Below, piece by piece: positions 55,241 to 63,243 of a DNA stretch of 64,000 nt. The notes below the pieces were generated by a model. The model was not told the DNA's origin and ran no database searches. It worked only from the letters and a program-made list of their open reading frames with translations. A program made the translations under genes and the position numbers. Origin of the DNA: Lachnospiraceae bacterium (GTDB lineage: Bacteria > Bacillota > Clostridia > Lachnospirales > Lachnospiraceae); contig AP025576.1 in NCBI GenBank assembly GCA_022845955.1, positions 6,696,001-6,760,000 of the forward strand, read 5' to 3'. Each line of letters starts with the position of its first letter. The first letter of the stretch is position 1.

Positions 55241-56218
55241 TCAGATGCTCCTTGCCGCTTCCACAACCCAGCGGATTCTTTCCCAGTCCAGCTTGGCGTC
55301 TATGGTGCAGTCCCCGCCCAGCATCAGGCCGATTTTCCCATGGTTAAGAATCAAATCGGTGGTATACTTCTGCAGCTCCTCTTTGGTTCCGGTATAGAGG
55401 ATTCCCTGCTGGGTATGTTCATCCCAATGGGTTTCAAAACCGCCCAGGGAGGTTCTTCCGCCAATAAAATAACGTCCTGCATCCAGGGTCAGCCCTTCCA
55501 CAAACACAGCCCAGTTTACTACCTTGGCCGGATAATCCTGCCAGATTGCCAGCTGGTTCCTGTTACCTGCCCAGCCGCACATATGTATGATGTTATTGTC
55601 AGAAAAACGGTTGGCATGTTCCAGGACATACATATCGCTGGGCGTGATGGTTTTCCGGTACTCTTCGGGGGTAAAACGATCGTATTCCCCGCCCTGCACG
55701 CAGTAATAAACACCGTCGCATCCCGCTTCTGTGATGAGCAGCTGTGCCAGAAGGGCATTGGATTGTGCAATTACATCCAGCGCCTGCATTACCGCGTTTT
55801 TATCTTCCCGGATGTATTCCATTACCATGTCATCCGTAACGCCCACTGCTTCGGCACCGAAACGCAGGGAGGAAAAGGGGGCGAATACATTGTAGAATAC
55901 GCAGCGTTCTTTTCCGATTTCCGCCACAATAGCTTTAGCCCTTTCCACCTGTTCCCTGATAAAGGGATGATCTGCGGTTAACGGCTGTATGGTTTTCCAG
56001 TCCGCCGCCGTTTTGATTTCCGGCAGGGGATACGGGAAATAACCGTCGCACATGATTTTTACAAAATCCAGATCGGTTTCCCGGTAATACTTCAGATGTG
56101 CGTCTATACAGCCCTGGCCGGAGGCTTCTTCCCCGCCAAAATGGAACCAGAAGCCCACCGGAACGTGATCCACCTCCTTTTTGTTCATTGCGTTTAAGAC
56201 TCTTGTTCTTTTATCCAT
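55241..56218 (-). CDS. URO-D/MtaA-superfamily protein with methyltransferase-type zinc site
   Basis: This 325-residue protein has the uroporphyrinogen decarboxylase fold: R-T-R-V-L-N-A-M-N at the start, D-x-V-P-V-G-F-W and a TIM-barrel pattern. It has His212-x-Cys214 (IIHMCGWAG) and a distant Cys304 (LGGDCTID), the His-x-Cys...Cys zinc ligands of MtaA/MtbA-type cobalamin-dependent methyltransferases, which true HemE lacks. It therefore more likely moves a methyl group to a thiol than decarboxylates a porphyrin. No corrinoid protein is encoded nearby. RBS AAAGGAGG. It lies next to an ABC importer whose cargo may be its substrate; that link is inferred. Confidence 0.82.
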   Translation of the reverse strand: MDKRTRVLNAMNKKEVDHVPVGFWFHFGGEEASGQGCIDAHLKYYRETDLDFVKIMCDGYFPYPLPEIKTAADWKTIQPLTADHPFIREQVERAKAIVAEIGKERCVFYNVFAPFSSLRFGAEAVGVTDDMVMEYIREDKNAVMQALDVIAQSNALLAQLLITEAGCDGVYYCVQGGEYDRFTPEEYRKTITPSDMYVLEHANRFSDNNIIHMCGWAGNRNQLAIWQDYPAKVVNWAVFVEGLTLDAGRYFIGGRTSLGGFETHWDEHTQQGILYTGTKEELQKYTTDLILNHGKIGLMLGGDCTIDAKLDWERIRWVVEAARSI

Positions 56219-56335
56219 TTTTCATTTCCTCCTTTTTATATGCAAGCCATCCTTCCGGGGACGGCCTGAACTCTTTTTTGTTTTTCCGGCATCTTGCTGT
56301 CCGGAAAGCTTTCACAGTCCGCTATGTATGCTGTC

Positions 56336-57610
56336 CTATGCGCCTATCATAATATGAAGAATCTCTTCATCGGTGGCTTTCATTCCTTCCCTGCCCATTC
56401 TGCCGATATTACGGATGGTCTGTTCATAGTCTCCTTCCACCAGCCCTTCTCCGAAAGCGAAGGTTCTACCGTTCTTCGCCATTTCATAAGCGAGCAGCCC
56501 GGCTTCCACGGCGCTGGCTATTTTGGCAGCGCAGGAGGACTTCGCCCCATCGCAGACGATTCCGCCCACGTTACCCAGGGAATTTATGATAATCCGGCCG
56601 ATTATGTCATAATCCGCCCCATCCAGATAAGCAATCCCGCATACGGCCGCCGTTCCCGCAGATACCGCTCCGCAATATGCGGATAAATTACCAATATATC
56701 TTTTCTGGTGTACGGAAATGAGGTTGGAAACGATCAAGGCCCTGTAGAGCATTTCCTCATCCGCCCCTGTTTCCCCGGCATACACAATAACGGGCATGGA
56801 TACGGTGATGCCCTGGTTTCCCGAACCTGAATTGATTACCACCGGCAGGGAGCACCCGCTCATTCTGGCATCCGATCCTGCTGCCGCGGCAGCCTTAATC
56901 CTGGTTTTCAGGCCGTTGCCTTCCGTTTCGTACAGGGTACGGCCAACCTCCGCCCCCCAGTTATGGGACAGGCCTTCTTCCGAGATTGCGGAATTAAAGG
57001 AAATCTGCCTGTCCAGCAGCATCTTTACTTCGTCTACAGTCACCTCTTTGGCAAACTGCAGAATGTCCCGGATATTCAGAAGTGATTTATCCCCGGATTC
57101 CTCTGTTTGAATCTGGGGCTGTTCAAACAATACTTCTCCGTTTTTTTCAATCCGTGCAATATGGTTATGCGCTCCCTGTACCACGACCGAAGCTTGATCC
57201 TTACCTGCTTTTCCGCTTATCCTGATGTACAGGTTCTCTTCTCCCGTCACAAGCGAACAGCTGCACATGCCTTTTTCACACAGCCTTTTCACCTCCGCCT
57301 GCTCTTCGGGTGTCACCTCACTGATCACTTCCAGCTCCCGTTCCGCCTTTCCCGCGACCGCCCCCAGTACGGCGGCTGCTTCCACGCCTCTTAAACCGCC
57401 TGCGTTGGGAACCACAACCCCTTTTACATTTTTAATAATATTACCGCTGCAGGAAGCCGTCATATTCTCCGGGATATTACCCAGCACCTCCCGGAGCCTG
57501 GCAGCCGCATACGCTATGGCAATTGGTTCCGTACATCCCATTGCCGGGATCAGCTCCGAATGCAGTATTTTCAAATAATTTTCATAGATATGCCTGTCAC
57601 ATATGCTCAT
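56336..57610 (-). CDS. cyuA: L-cysteine desulfidase family protein (CyuA/UPF0597)
   Basis: This 424-residue protein of the CyuA (YhaM) family has MGCTEPIAIAYAAA (Cys26), CSGNIIKN (Cys54), the SGSGNQGI motif and a C-terminal Cys-rich GGIVCDGAKSSCAAK, residues that carry a [4Fe-4S] cluster in the family. Family members break L-cysteine into pyruvate, ammonia and sulfide. No cysteine transporter or CyuR-type regulator is adjacent. RBS AGGAG nine bases before ATG. It has its own AT-rich upstream region. Another beta-eliminating substrate is possible. Confidence 0.85.
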   Translation of the reverse strand: MSICDRHIYENYLKILHSELIPAMGCTEPIAIAYAAARLREVLGNIPENMTASCSGNIIKNVKGVVVPNAGGLRGVEAAAVLGAVAGKAERELEVISEVTPEEQAEVKRLCEKGMCSCSLVTGEENLYIRISGKAGKDQASVVVQGAHNHIARIEKNGEVLFEQPQIQTEESGDKSLLNIRDILQFAKEVTVDEVKMLLDRQISFNSAISEEGLSHNWGAEVGRTLYETEGNGLKTRIKAAAAAGSDARMSGCSLPVVINSGSGNQGITVSMPVIVYAGETGADEEMLYRALIVSNLISVHQKRYIGNLSAYCGAVSAGTAAVCGIAYLDGADYDIIGRIIINSLGNVGGIVCDGAKSSCAAKIASAVEAGLLAYEMAKNGRTFAFGEGLVEGDYEQTIRNIGRMGREGMKATDEEILHIMIGA

Positions 57611-57694
57611 CCTTTAATCGCTCCTATCATAACAGTAAGACAGGGATTCGTACCAAAAAACAAATCCTTATATAATGTTATTGTAGATATTTTA

Positions 57695-57722
57695 TTTATA
57701 ATTTTATTAATCATATTAGCAA
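57695..57722 (-). promoter_or_regulatory. candidate promoter of the cysteine desulfidase gene; AT-rich gap
   Basis: Minus strand: TTGCTA at 57717-57722, a 16-bp spacer and TATAAA at 57695-57700. The 335-bp gap 57611-57945 is very AT-rich around it and otherwise holds only the sulfatase terminator. No small gene is seen. Confidence 0.5.
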
Positions 57723-57856
57723 CATTTGTAGGTTAATATTAATATACTTAACATTTAAAATCAACCCGTTTTTCTCTTCTTTTTATTTTTCATGCCTGTG
57801 CACAAAAATCATTGTCCATTTTTGTGTAAATGTACTACTACTCCATCCAAAAAACG

Positions 57857-57899
57857 TAAAAAAAGGACTGCTGTCCCAAAAAGATATGGATAGCAGTCC
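57857..57899 (-). terminator. terminator after the sulfatase gene
   Basis: GGACTGCTGTCC (57865-57876) / GGATAGCAGTCC (57888-57899), with one G-T pair, is followed on the minus strand by TTTTTTT. It ends the importer-sulfatase operon. Confidence 0.9.
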
Positions 57900-57945
57900 A
57901 TCTGAAATTCCTGTTCCCTGAATGATGTTTTATTGCCTGACAGCC

Positions 57946-59427
57946 CTATTCCCTTTCTGCCTGAAGTCCCATTCTCTCGTACTGCTCCGGCGGTGCGTCA
58001 TTCTCTTTCATAAGCCGGACGATTTCCTTCCGGAAATAAGATTCCCGTTCCGGATCGGACAGGGGATTTGTTTGGCCCGGATCCGTTTCCAGGTCAAAAA
58101 GCATGGTACGATACGGATGTTCTCCCCTTTCATCCAGATACTGGGATTTTTCCCTGTTCTTGATTTTCAGCAGGCGGCAGCCCTTTGTAAAAGAAAATGG
58201 CTCGCTCAGTTCCAGCTCCTGCAGTTCTTCCGGCGGGAACATTTCCCGCATGTGGGTGGGCATCAGAGTGTAATTGTACAGCGGATCATTGGTTTTGCTT
58301 ACCGGCGCCAGCACGTAGACATAACGGCCGTCCGTGCAGCTGATCTGGGCGCCGCAGGTCCCGTAAAGACAGGTTTCCCGCACGGGCCTGCCTTCCGCAA
58401 TGGTTTCCTTCAGCGGACAGCCCAGCATATCCTCTGGAACCGGAATGCCGAAAAATTCCAGCAGGGTGGGCGCCAGATCAATGGTCTGCACCAAACAATC
58501 ACAGCGGCCGGATGCCCGGCTTCTGGGATCATAGATGAATAAAGGGGTATGTACGATTTCTTCGTAGAAATTGATTTCATTGCTTTTCGCCCACCAGTCA
58601 TGTTCTCCCAACAGAAAACCATGATCTGTATTGACGATCAGCATGGTGTCCTCCCACAGATCGTAAGCGTCCATTTTGTCCAGGATTCTGCCCAGGTTAC
58701 GGTCACACATCCGAAGCAGCGCCGCGTATTTATTGCGTACATGCTGCTGATAGGGTCTTTCCTCCTCCGTCACGGGATGATATCCCGGCCAATCGAAGAA
58801 GGGGCCGTCATAGGATGGCTCAAAGCCCAGCAGATCCTCCTCCTGCACATAAAAAGGCTCGTGGGGATCGAAGGTCTCCACCTGAAGAAACCAGTTGTCT
58901 TCCCCGTGATTCCGGTCAAGGAATTCCATGCCGGCCCGGAAGGTTGCCGTCTGTGCCATTTTTTCTTCGGTATCCGTATATTCCCTGTTTACCATATCCT
59001 GCTTAATGCACTGTCCCAGATGGGGAGGAAGATCCTTATTTCCCACAAAAGCCTTCCAAGGATCCCCTTCCTGCCCCCGCACATTTTCCCAGGTACTGTA
59101 GCGGCTGTGATAGGTACAGCCGCCGTCCTCCCAATAATGGTAGTGGTCGCTGATCAAATGGGAGTGAATCCCGTTTTTCTTCAATATTTCCGGCATGGAA
59201 TCGTCGTACGGCTCCATGGGGCCCCAGCTGCGGTGCAGAAAGTTATAGCGTCCGGTATGGATTTCCCTGCGGGCAGGCATACAGGGCAGGCTTCCCACGT
59301 AGCATTTGTCAAAGGTGGTACAGCGGTCCGCCAGACGCCGGAAATTGGGCGTCCTCGTCCAGTCACAGCCATAGGGGGAAAGCATGTGCCGGTTCAGGGA
59401 ATCATACATGATCATGATTGCTTTCAT
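57946..59427 (-). CDS. type I sulfatase, cytoplasmic, Cys-type
   Basis: This 493-residue sulfatase has no signal peptide. The signature Cys49-Met-Pro-Ala-Arg53 (then REIHTGR) is the Cys form, converted to formylglycine by an anaerobic maturase; none is encoded here. Metal-site residues are Asp9 (MYDSLN) and the D-H-G/H block NTDHGFLLGEHDWWAKS. The protein cleaves sulfate esters from sugars or related compounds. RBS GGAG. It follows the LplA-like binding-protein gene by 117 bp, so the importer probably takes up a sulfated molecule that is desulfated inside. A phosphonate monoester hydrolase activity is the main alternative in this superfamily. Confidence 0.9.
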   Translation of the reverse strand: MKAIMIMYDSLNRHMLSPYGCDWTRTPNFRRLADRCTTFDKCYVGSLPCMPARREIHTGRYNFLHRSWGPMEPYDDSMPEILKKNGIHSHLISDHYHYWEDGGCTYHSRYSTWENVRGQEGDPWKAFVGNKDLPPHLGQCIKQDMVNREYTDTEEKMAQTATFRAGMEFLDRNHGEDNWFLQVETFDPHEPFYVQEEDLLGFEPSYDGPFFDWPGYHPVTEEERPYQQHVRNKYAALLRMCDRNLGRILDKMDAYDLWEDTMLIVNTDHGFLLGEHDWWAKSNEINFYEEIVHTPLFIYDPRSRASGRCDCLVQTIDLAPTLLEFFGIPVPEDMLGCPLKETIAEGRPVRETCLYGTCGAQISCTDGRYVYVLAPVSKTNDPLYNYTLMPTHMREMFPPEELQELELSEPFSFTKGCRLLKIKNREKSQYLDERGEHPYRTMLFDLETDPGQTNPLSDPERESYFRKEIVRLMKENDAPPEQYERMGLQAERE

Positions 59428-59544
59428 ACTGTTTTCTCCATTTCTGTCATATGTTCCAGCTTACAGGAATACAGGTCATGGCCATACCAGTGCCGTTCTT
59501 TCTCCTGTCTGTAGAACCGCCAGGGCGGCATGGCCTTTTTATGT

Positions 59545-61197
59545 TTATTCTTCCGCCAGTCTCTTCATTCTATCATAATATTCCTGGTTCAACACGGTAT
59601 ATCTTTCATAGCCGAATTTTTTGCAGTCCTCCAAATGCTTCTGCCATTTGGCATCGTCGATTCCGTTCATGACACTTTCCGCCATAAAGTTATCCATATA
59701 GGTTCGAAGCTCCGTAAGAAGGACATTGATTTCCTGTGTATTTTCCGGATAATCCTGTCCATCCGGTATGAACTCCTCCACCGCGCATTCCATGTATGGA
59801 TCCTGCCTCTCCATATACTTGATTTCACGGTCTGAAGTCACAGCGAATTTGGCATTATCCTCTTCCGTCCATAAGAAAACACCCTTTATGCCCATAGATA
59901 AGGTATGTCGCACCTCCGCATAGCTGTTATAGCCTTCCAGAACCGGATCGGCCTTTTTGGAAATGGTTCCGTCCCCGTTGTCCACCCAAGCCATATCCCT
60001 GGGTCCCCAGCCAAACAACAGCCTGTTGTCAAAGGAGCTGTTGATGTAATCATAAAGTCTGAGCATAGCTTCCGGATAAGGGCAGTTATTGGTTATGGAA
60101 AACTGGTTCACTATAACGGTCCCTGACCACGCGCTGGGCTGATAATGTCTTATGCCGCTGCTGTCCTTTAAGGGAAGCAGGTAGGTATAATCCTCCGCAT
60201 AATCCCCCACCGTTATATCATCGTAGGAATAATTGGGAAAAACCCCGATTTGGGCATTGGTACCCTTTGCAATCATATCCACTTCTTCCTGGATAAACCC
60301 GTTGGGATCAATCAGGCCGTTTACGTACAGCTTATTCAGATATTTCAGGTATTCATAATAAGCGTCCGAAACCGGATAAAAATCCACAACTCCATCCACC
60401 ACCTGTAAATAAGGGTATTTGTAATCCTTTTCATCATAACCGGCAAACCCGAAAGCCGACTTAAGAAGATCAAATTTCCTGTCTTTATAAAAGGCAAAGG
60501 GGATTTCATCCGCCAGGCCGTTTCCGTTGGGATCCCGGGTTTTAAACGCCATGAGAACCTCAAAGAGCTCGTCCGCCGTCTCAGGCATCTGCATACCAAC
60601 GGCCTCCAGCCATGACTGATTGATTGCCAGGCTCTTACCCGCCACATAGCCGTCCAGCTGCACTTCCGGCAATCCATATATGGAGCCGTCAGGAAACATG
60701 CCTGCGAGTTTAATATTGGGGTACTGGTCAAAAAACGTTTTTGCAGACGGTGCATAGTCATCGATCATATCATTCATCCGGACAAAGGAATCCAGGAACT
60801 GCGCAAAGTTGGGAATCTGGCCGATAAAAGCATCCGGCAAATCCCCGGCAGCAATCATGATTGCCACCTGATCGTTATAGGATGCCTCCGGGATGCCCAC
60901 CCACTGGATTTTAAGGCCGGTCTCTTCTTCCAGCTTATTCACAAAATCTTTATTTTCCCAGCCTCCGATTTTATCTGTGGAAGCTACCGGGTACACAATC
61001 TTAAACGTGTAGTCCGCATTCATTATAGGGTATCCGGTTTTATTTACCGCCTCGGCTGCCCGGGCTGTACCGCTTTCCTCCGCTGTTCCTGCCGGAACAC
61101 TCTCCATGCTTTCCGATGCCGCTGTGTTTCCGCACCCTGCAAGGCAGGATATCACAAGAGCTGCTGCCGCCGCTGCGGCTAATTGTTTCCGTTTCAT
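59545..61197 (-). CDS. large ABC transporter binding lipoprotein (LplA/YtcQ type)
   Basis: Start ATG 61197 with GGAGGG; the upstream frame has no site. The protein has about 550 residues with lipoprotein signal (KRKQLAAAAAAALVI, lipobox CLAGC). It is longer than the other binding proteins in the window and matches the LplA/YtcQ group (LKIQWVGIPEASYNDQVAIMIAAGDLPDAF; MLRLYDYINSS; LFGWGPRDMAWVDNGDGTISKKADP), which bind larger oligosaccharides. It is preceded by its two permeases, the typical gene order of this group, and followed by a sulfatase gene. Confidence 0.93.
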   Translation of the reverse strand: MKRKQLAAAAAAALVISCLAGCGNTAASESMESVPAGTAEESGTARAAEAVNKTGYPIMNADYTFKIVYPVASTDKIGGWENKDFVNKLEEETGLKIQWVGIPEASYNDQVAIMIAAGDLPDAFIGQIPNFAQFLDSFVRMNDMIDDYAPSAKTFFDQYPNIKLAGMFPDGSIYGLPEVQLDGYVAGKSLAINQSWLEAVGMQMPETADELFEVLMAFKTRDPNGNGLADEIPFAFYKDRKFDLLKSAFGFAGYDEKDYKYPYLQVVDGVVDFYPVSDAYYEYLKYLNKLYVNGLIDPNGFIQEEVDMIAKGTNAQIGVFPNYSYDDITVGDYAEDYTYLLPLKDSSGIRHYQPSAWSGTVIVNQFSITNNCPYPEAMLRLYDYINSSFDNRLLFGWGPRDMAWVDNGDGTISKKADPVLEGYNSYAEVRHTLSMGIKGVFLWTEEDNAKFAVTSDREIKYMERQDPYMECAVEEFIPDGQDYPENTQEINVLLTELRTYMDNFMAESVMNGIDDAKWQKHLEDCKKFGYERYTVLNQEYYDRMKRLAEE

Positions 61198-61247
61198 ACA
61201 TTCTCCCTCCATTTTTCTGATCATGTTCTCTCTATGCCAGGCTGCCG

Positions 61248-62150
61248 TCATCCCTTAACGGAGCCGATCATAACACCTTTTACAAAAAATTTCTGCAGGA
61301 ATGGATACACACAGATGACAGGCAGTGAAGAAACAATAATTACCACATATTTTATTATCTGCGCTACCTTCTGGCGTTCCACCAGGGCTTCTATTTCAGC
61401 CGGATCCGTTATCTGTGTCAGCTGCTGTCCCAGAATCAGGATATCCCGCAGTACCAGCTGCAGCGGGTATATTTTCTGGTCCGTCACATAAATCATGGCT
61501 GTAAAGTAAGAGTTCCACTGGCTGACTCCCACGTACAGGGCAATAACTGCAATAATCGCTTTGGAACAGGGTAAGGCAATCTTAAAAAAGAATTTTCCCA
61601 CGCCGCACCCGTCCAGCTCCGCTGCTTCGAAAAGCTCCTCGGGCAGGCTGTTCTGGAAGAAGGTCCTGGCTATAATCATGTTATAGACGGTAACCGTTCC
61701 CATCACCACCAGTACGGTCCTGGTATTGACCAGATGCATTCCGCTTACCACCATATAGGTGGGAATCAGCCCGCCGGAAAAAAACATGGTGAATACAAAA
61801 AGCTTCGTTATTACATTCCGTCCGAACAGATCCTTTCTGGATAATGCAAAGGCCGCCATCAGGGTAACGCTGGTTCCCAGCAGGGTTCCGAAAAGGGTAT
61901 AAAAACAGGTATTCAGATAACCCCTCCAGATTTTCCACTCCTCCAGCACGAATTTATACGCTGAGAAATTAATGCCCGACGGAAGGAATACCACCTTTCC
62001 CAGGGAAATATCCTCCGGGGAACTGATGGAAGCGATGACAACAAAATACAGGGGATATAACACAATGACCAGAACGATAAGGGATATCACCGTCACTGTG
62101 ATATTAAATATCCGGTCTTCCCTTCCGGCTTTGATTTTTTTGGTTTCCAT
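61248..62150 (-). CDS. carbohydrate ABC transporter permease (LplC/YtcP type)
   Basis: This 300-residue permease has six membrane helices and the EAA loop EAAELDGCGVGKFFFKIALPCSK. The C-terminus FVKGVMIGSVKG is characteristic of the LplC group. RBS GAGGAGGG. It lies 12 bp after its partner permease and 50 bp before the binding-protein gene. Confidence 0.94.
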   Translation of the reverse strand: METKKIKAGREDRIFNITVTVISLIVLVIVLYPLYFVVIASISSPEDISLGKVVFLPSGINFSAYKFVLEEWKIWRGYLNTCFYTLFGTLLGTSVTLMAAFALSRKDLFGRNVITKLFVFTMFFSGGLIPTYMVVSGMHLVNTRTVLVVMGTVTVYNMIIARTFFQNSLPEELFEAAELDGCGVGKFFFKIALPCSKAIIAVIALYVGVSQWNSYFTAMIYVTDQKIYPLQLVLRDILILGQQLTQITDPAEIEALVERQKVAQIIKYVVIIVSSLPVICVYPFLQKFFVKGVMIGSVKG

Positions 62151-62162
62151 AGCCCTCCTCCT

Positions 62163-63077
62163 TTACCACAATGAATTTTCCGTCGTTTTCCCTGCGATCC
62201 GGTTGACAAGAACCAGGATGGTGAAATTGATGACGTTGTTGAATAGTCCAATGGCCGAAGCATAGGAGTACTGCTGCCCCTGAAGGCCGATTTTGTATAC
62301 ATAGGTACTTATGACTTCCGATGTGGAAAGGTTCGGCGCCGTCTGCATCAGATATACCTTTTCAAAACCCAGATTCATGATATTCCCACAGTTGAGTATG
62401 AGCAGTATCACCGCTGTGGGTATCAGCATGGGAATATCTATGTAGATAATCCGCTGCAGCTTATTGGCCCCGTCCGCTATAGCCGCCTCGTGCAGCTCGG
62501 GACTGACACCGGAAAGCGCCGCAATATAAATGATGGACGACCAGCCGGTGGTCTGCCAGATGGCGGACCAGACGTACAGGTGAGGGAAGGCCGCCGGATC
62601 CGTGAGTACCTGGGGATTATTCATACCAAGGCCCTTCAATATGGCGGTACCGATTCCCGATGCCGGGTCAAAGAAAACGAACATCATGCCTACCAGCACT
62701 ACCGTGGATATGAAGTGAGGCGCATAGGTCGCAGTTTGGGTTATCTTCTTCAGCCTTCCGCTGGGCGTGTAATTGAGTATCAGCGCCAGTATGACAGGGA
62801 TGGGAAAGCTGAATACCAGCTGGTAGAGGCTGATTACCAGAGTGTTTTTCAGCAGCTTCCAGAACATGGGCGAGTCAAAAAACTGCCGGAAATACCGGAA
62901 ACCCACCCATTCACTGCCCCAGATGCCTTTGGTTGCCACGAAGTCCTTAAAAGCTATCTGCAGACCTGCCAGAGGCATATAATGAAAGATAACAATATAG
63001 ACGATCATGGGGAACAGAAATAAATACAACACCCCATTCTTTTTCAGGTTTTTCCTGAACATTCCTTTGTTTTTCAA
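62163..63077 (-). CDS. carbohydrate ABC transporter permease (LplB type)
   Basis: This 304-residue permease has six membrane helices, the N-terminal LplB-type block YLFLFPMIVYIVIFHYMPLAG and the EAA loop HEAAIADGANKLQRIIYIDIP. The start is a TTG with AAAGGA about 10 bases upstream; an in-frame ATG five codons later lacks a spaced site. It opens the importer-sulfatase operon and lies downstream of the sensor kinase gene. Confidence 0.93.
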   Translation of the reverse strand: MKNKGMFRKNLKKNGVLYLFLFPMIVYIVIFHYMPLAGLQIAFKDFVATKGIWGSEWVGFRYFRQFFDSPMFWKLLKNTLVISLYQLVFSFPIPVILALILNYTPSGRLKKITQTATYAPHFISTVVLVGMMFVFFDPASGIGTAILKGLGMNNPQVLTDPAAFPHLYVWSAIWQTTGWSSIIYIAALSGVSPELHEAAIADGANKLQRIIYIDIPMLIPTAVILLILNCGNIMNLGFEKVYLMQTAPNLSTSEVISTYVYKIGLQGQQYSYASAIGLFNNVINFTILVLVNRIAGKTTENSLW

Positions 63078-63187
63078 AGCCCCTCATTCCTTTCTTTTTT
63101 CTGATAAACATATAGTAACAAAGGAATGGGAATACGCCTATGAAACGAAATCAGCATTTTTTGTAATAAACTCAGTTTTCATATAAG

Positions 63188-63218
63188 AAAGCGCGTGTCT
63201 GCTGCACCCACGCGCTTT
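63188..63218 (-). terminator. hairpin between sensor kinase and importer genes
   Basis: AAAGCGCGTG (63188-63197) / CACGCGCTTT (63209-63218) form a perfect 10-bp stem. The T-rich tail is better on the plus strand; on the minus strand it reads CTTTCTTATATG. It probably ends the kinase operon. Confidence 0.7.
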
Positions 63219-63243
63219 TTGTTTCCTTCCGTTCCCGGCATGC

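Noticed and set aside
55241..56218. Annotation as HemE (uroporphyrinogen decarboxylase)
   Set aside because: The zinc-type His-x-Cys...Cys residues and the lack of other heme genes point to the methyltransferase branch.
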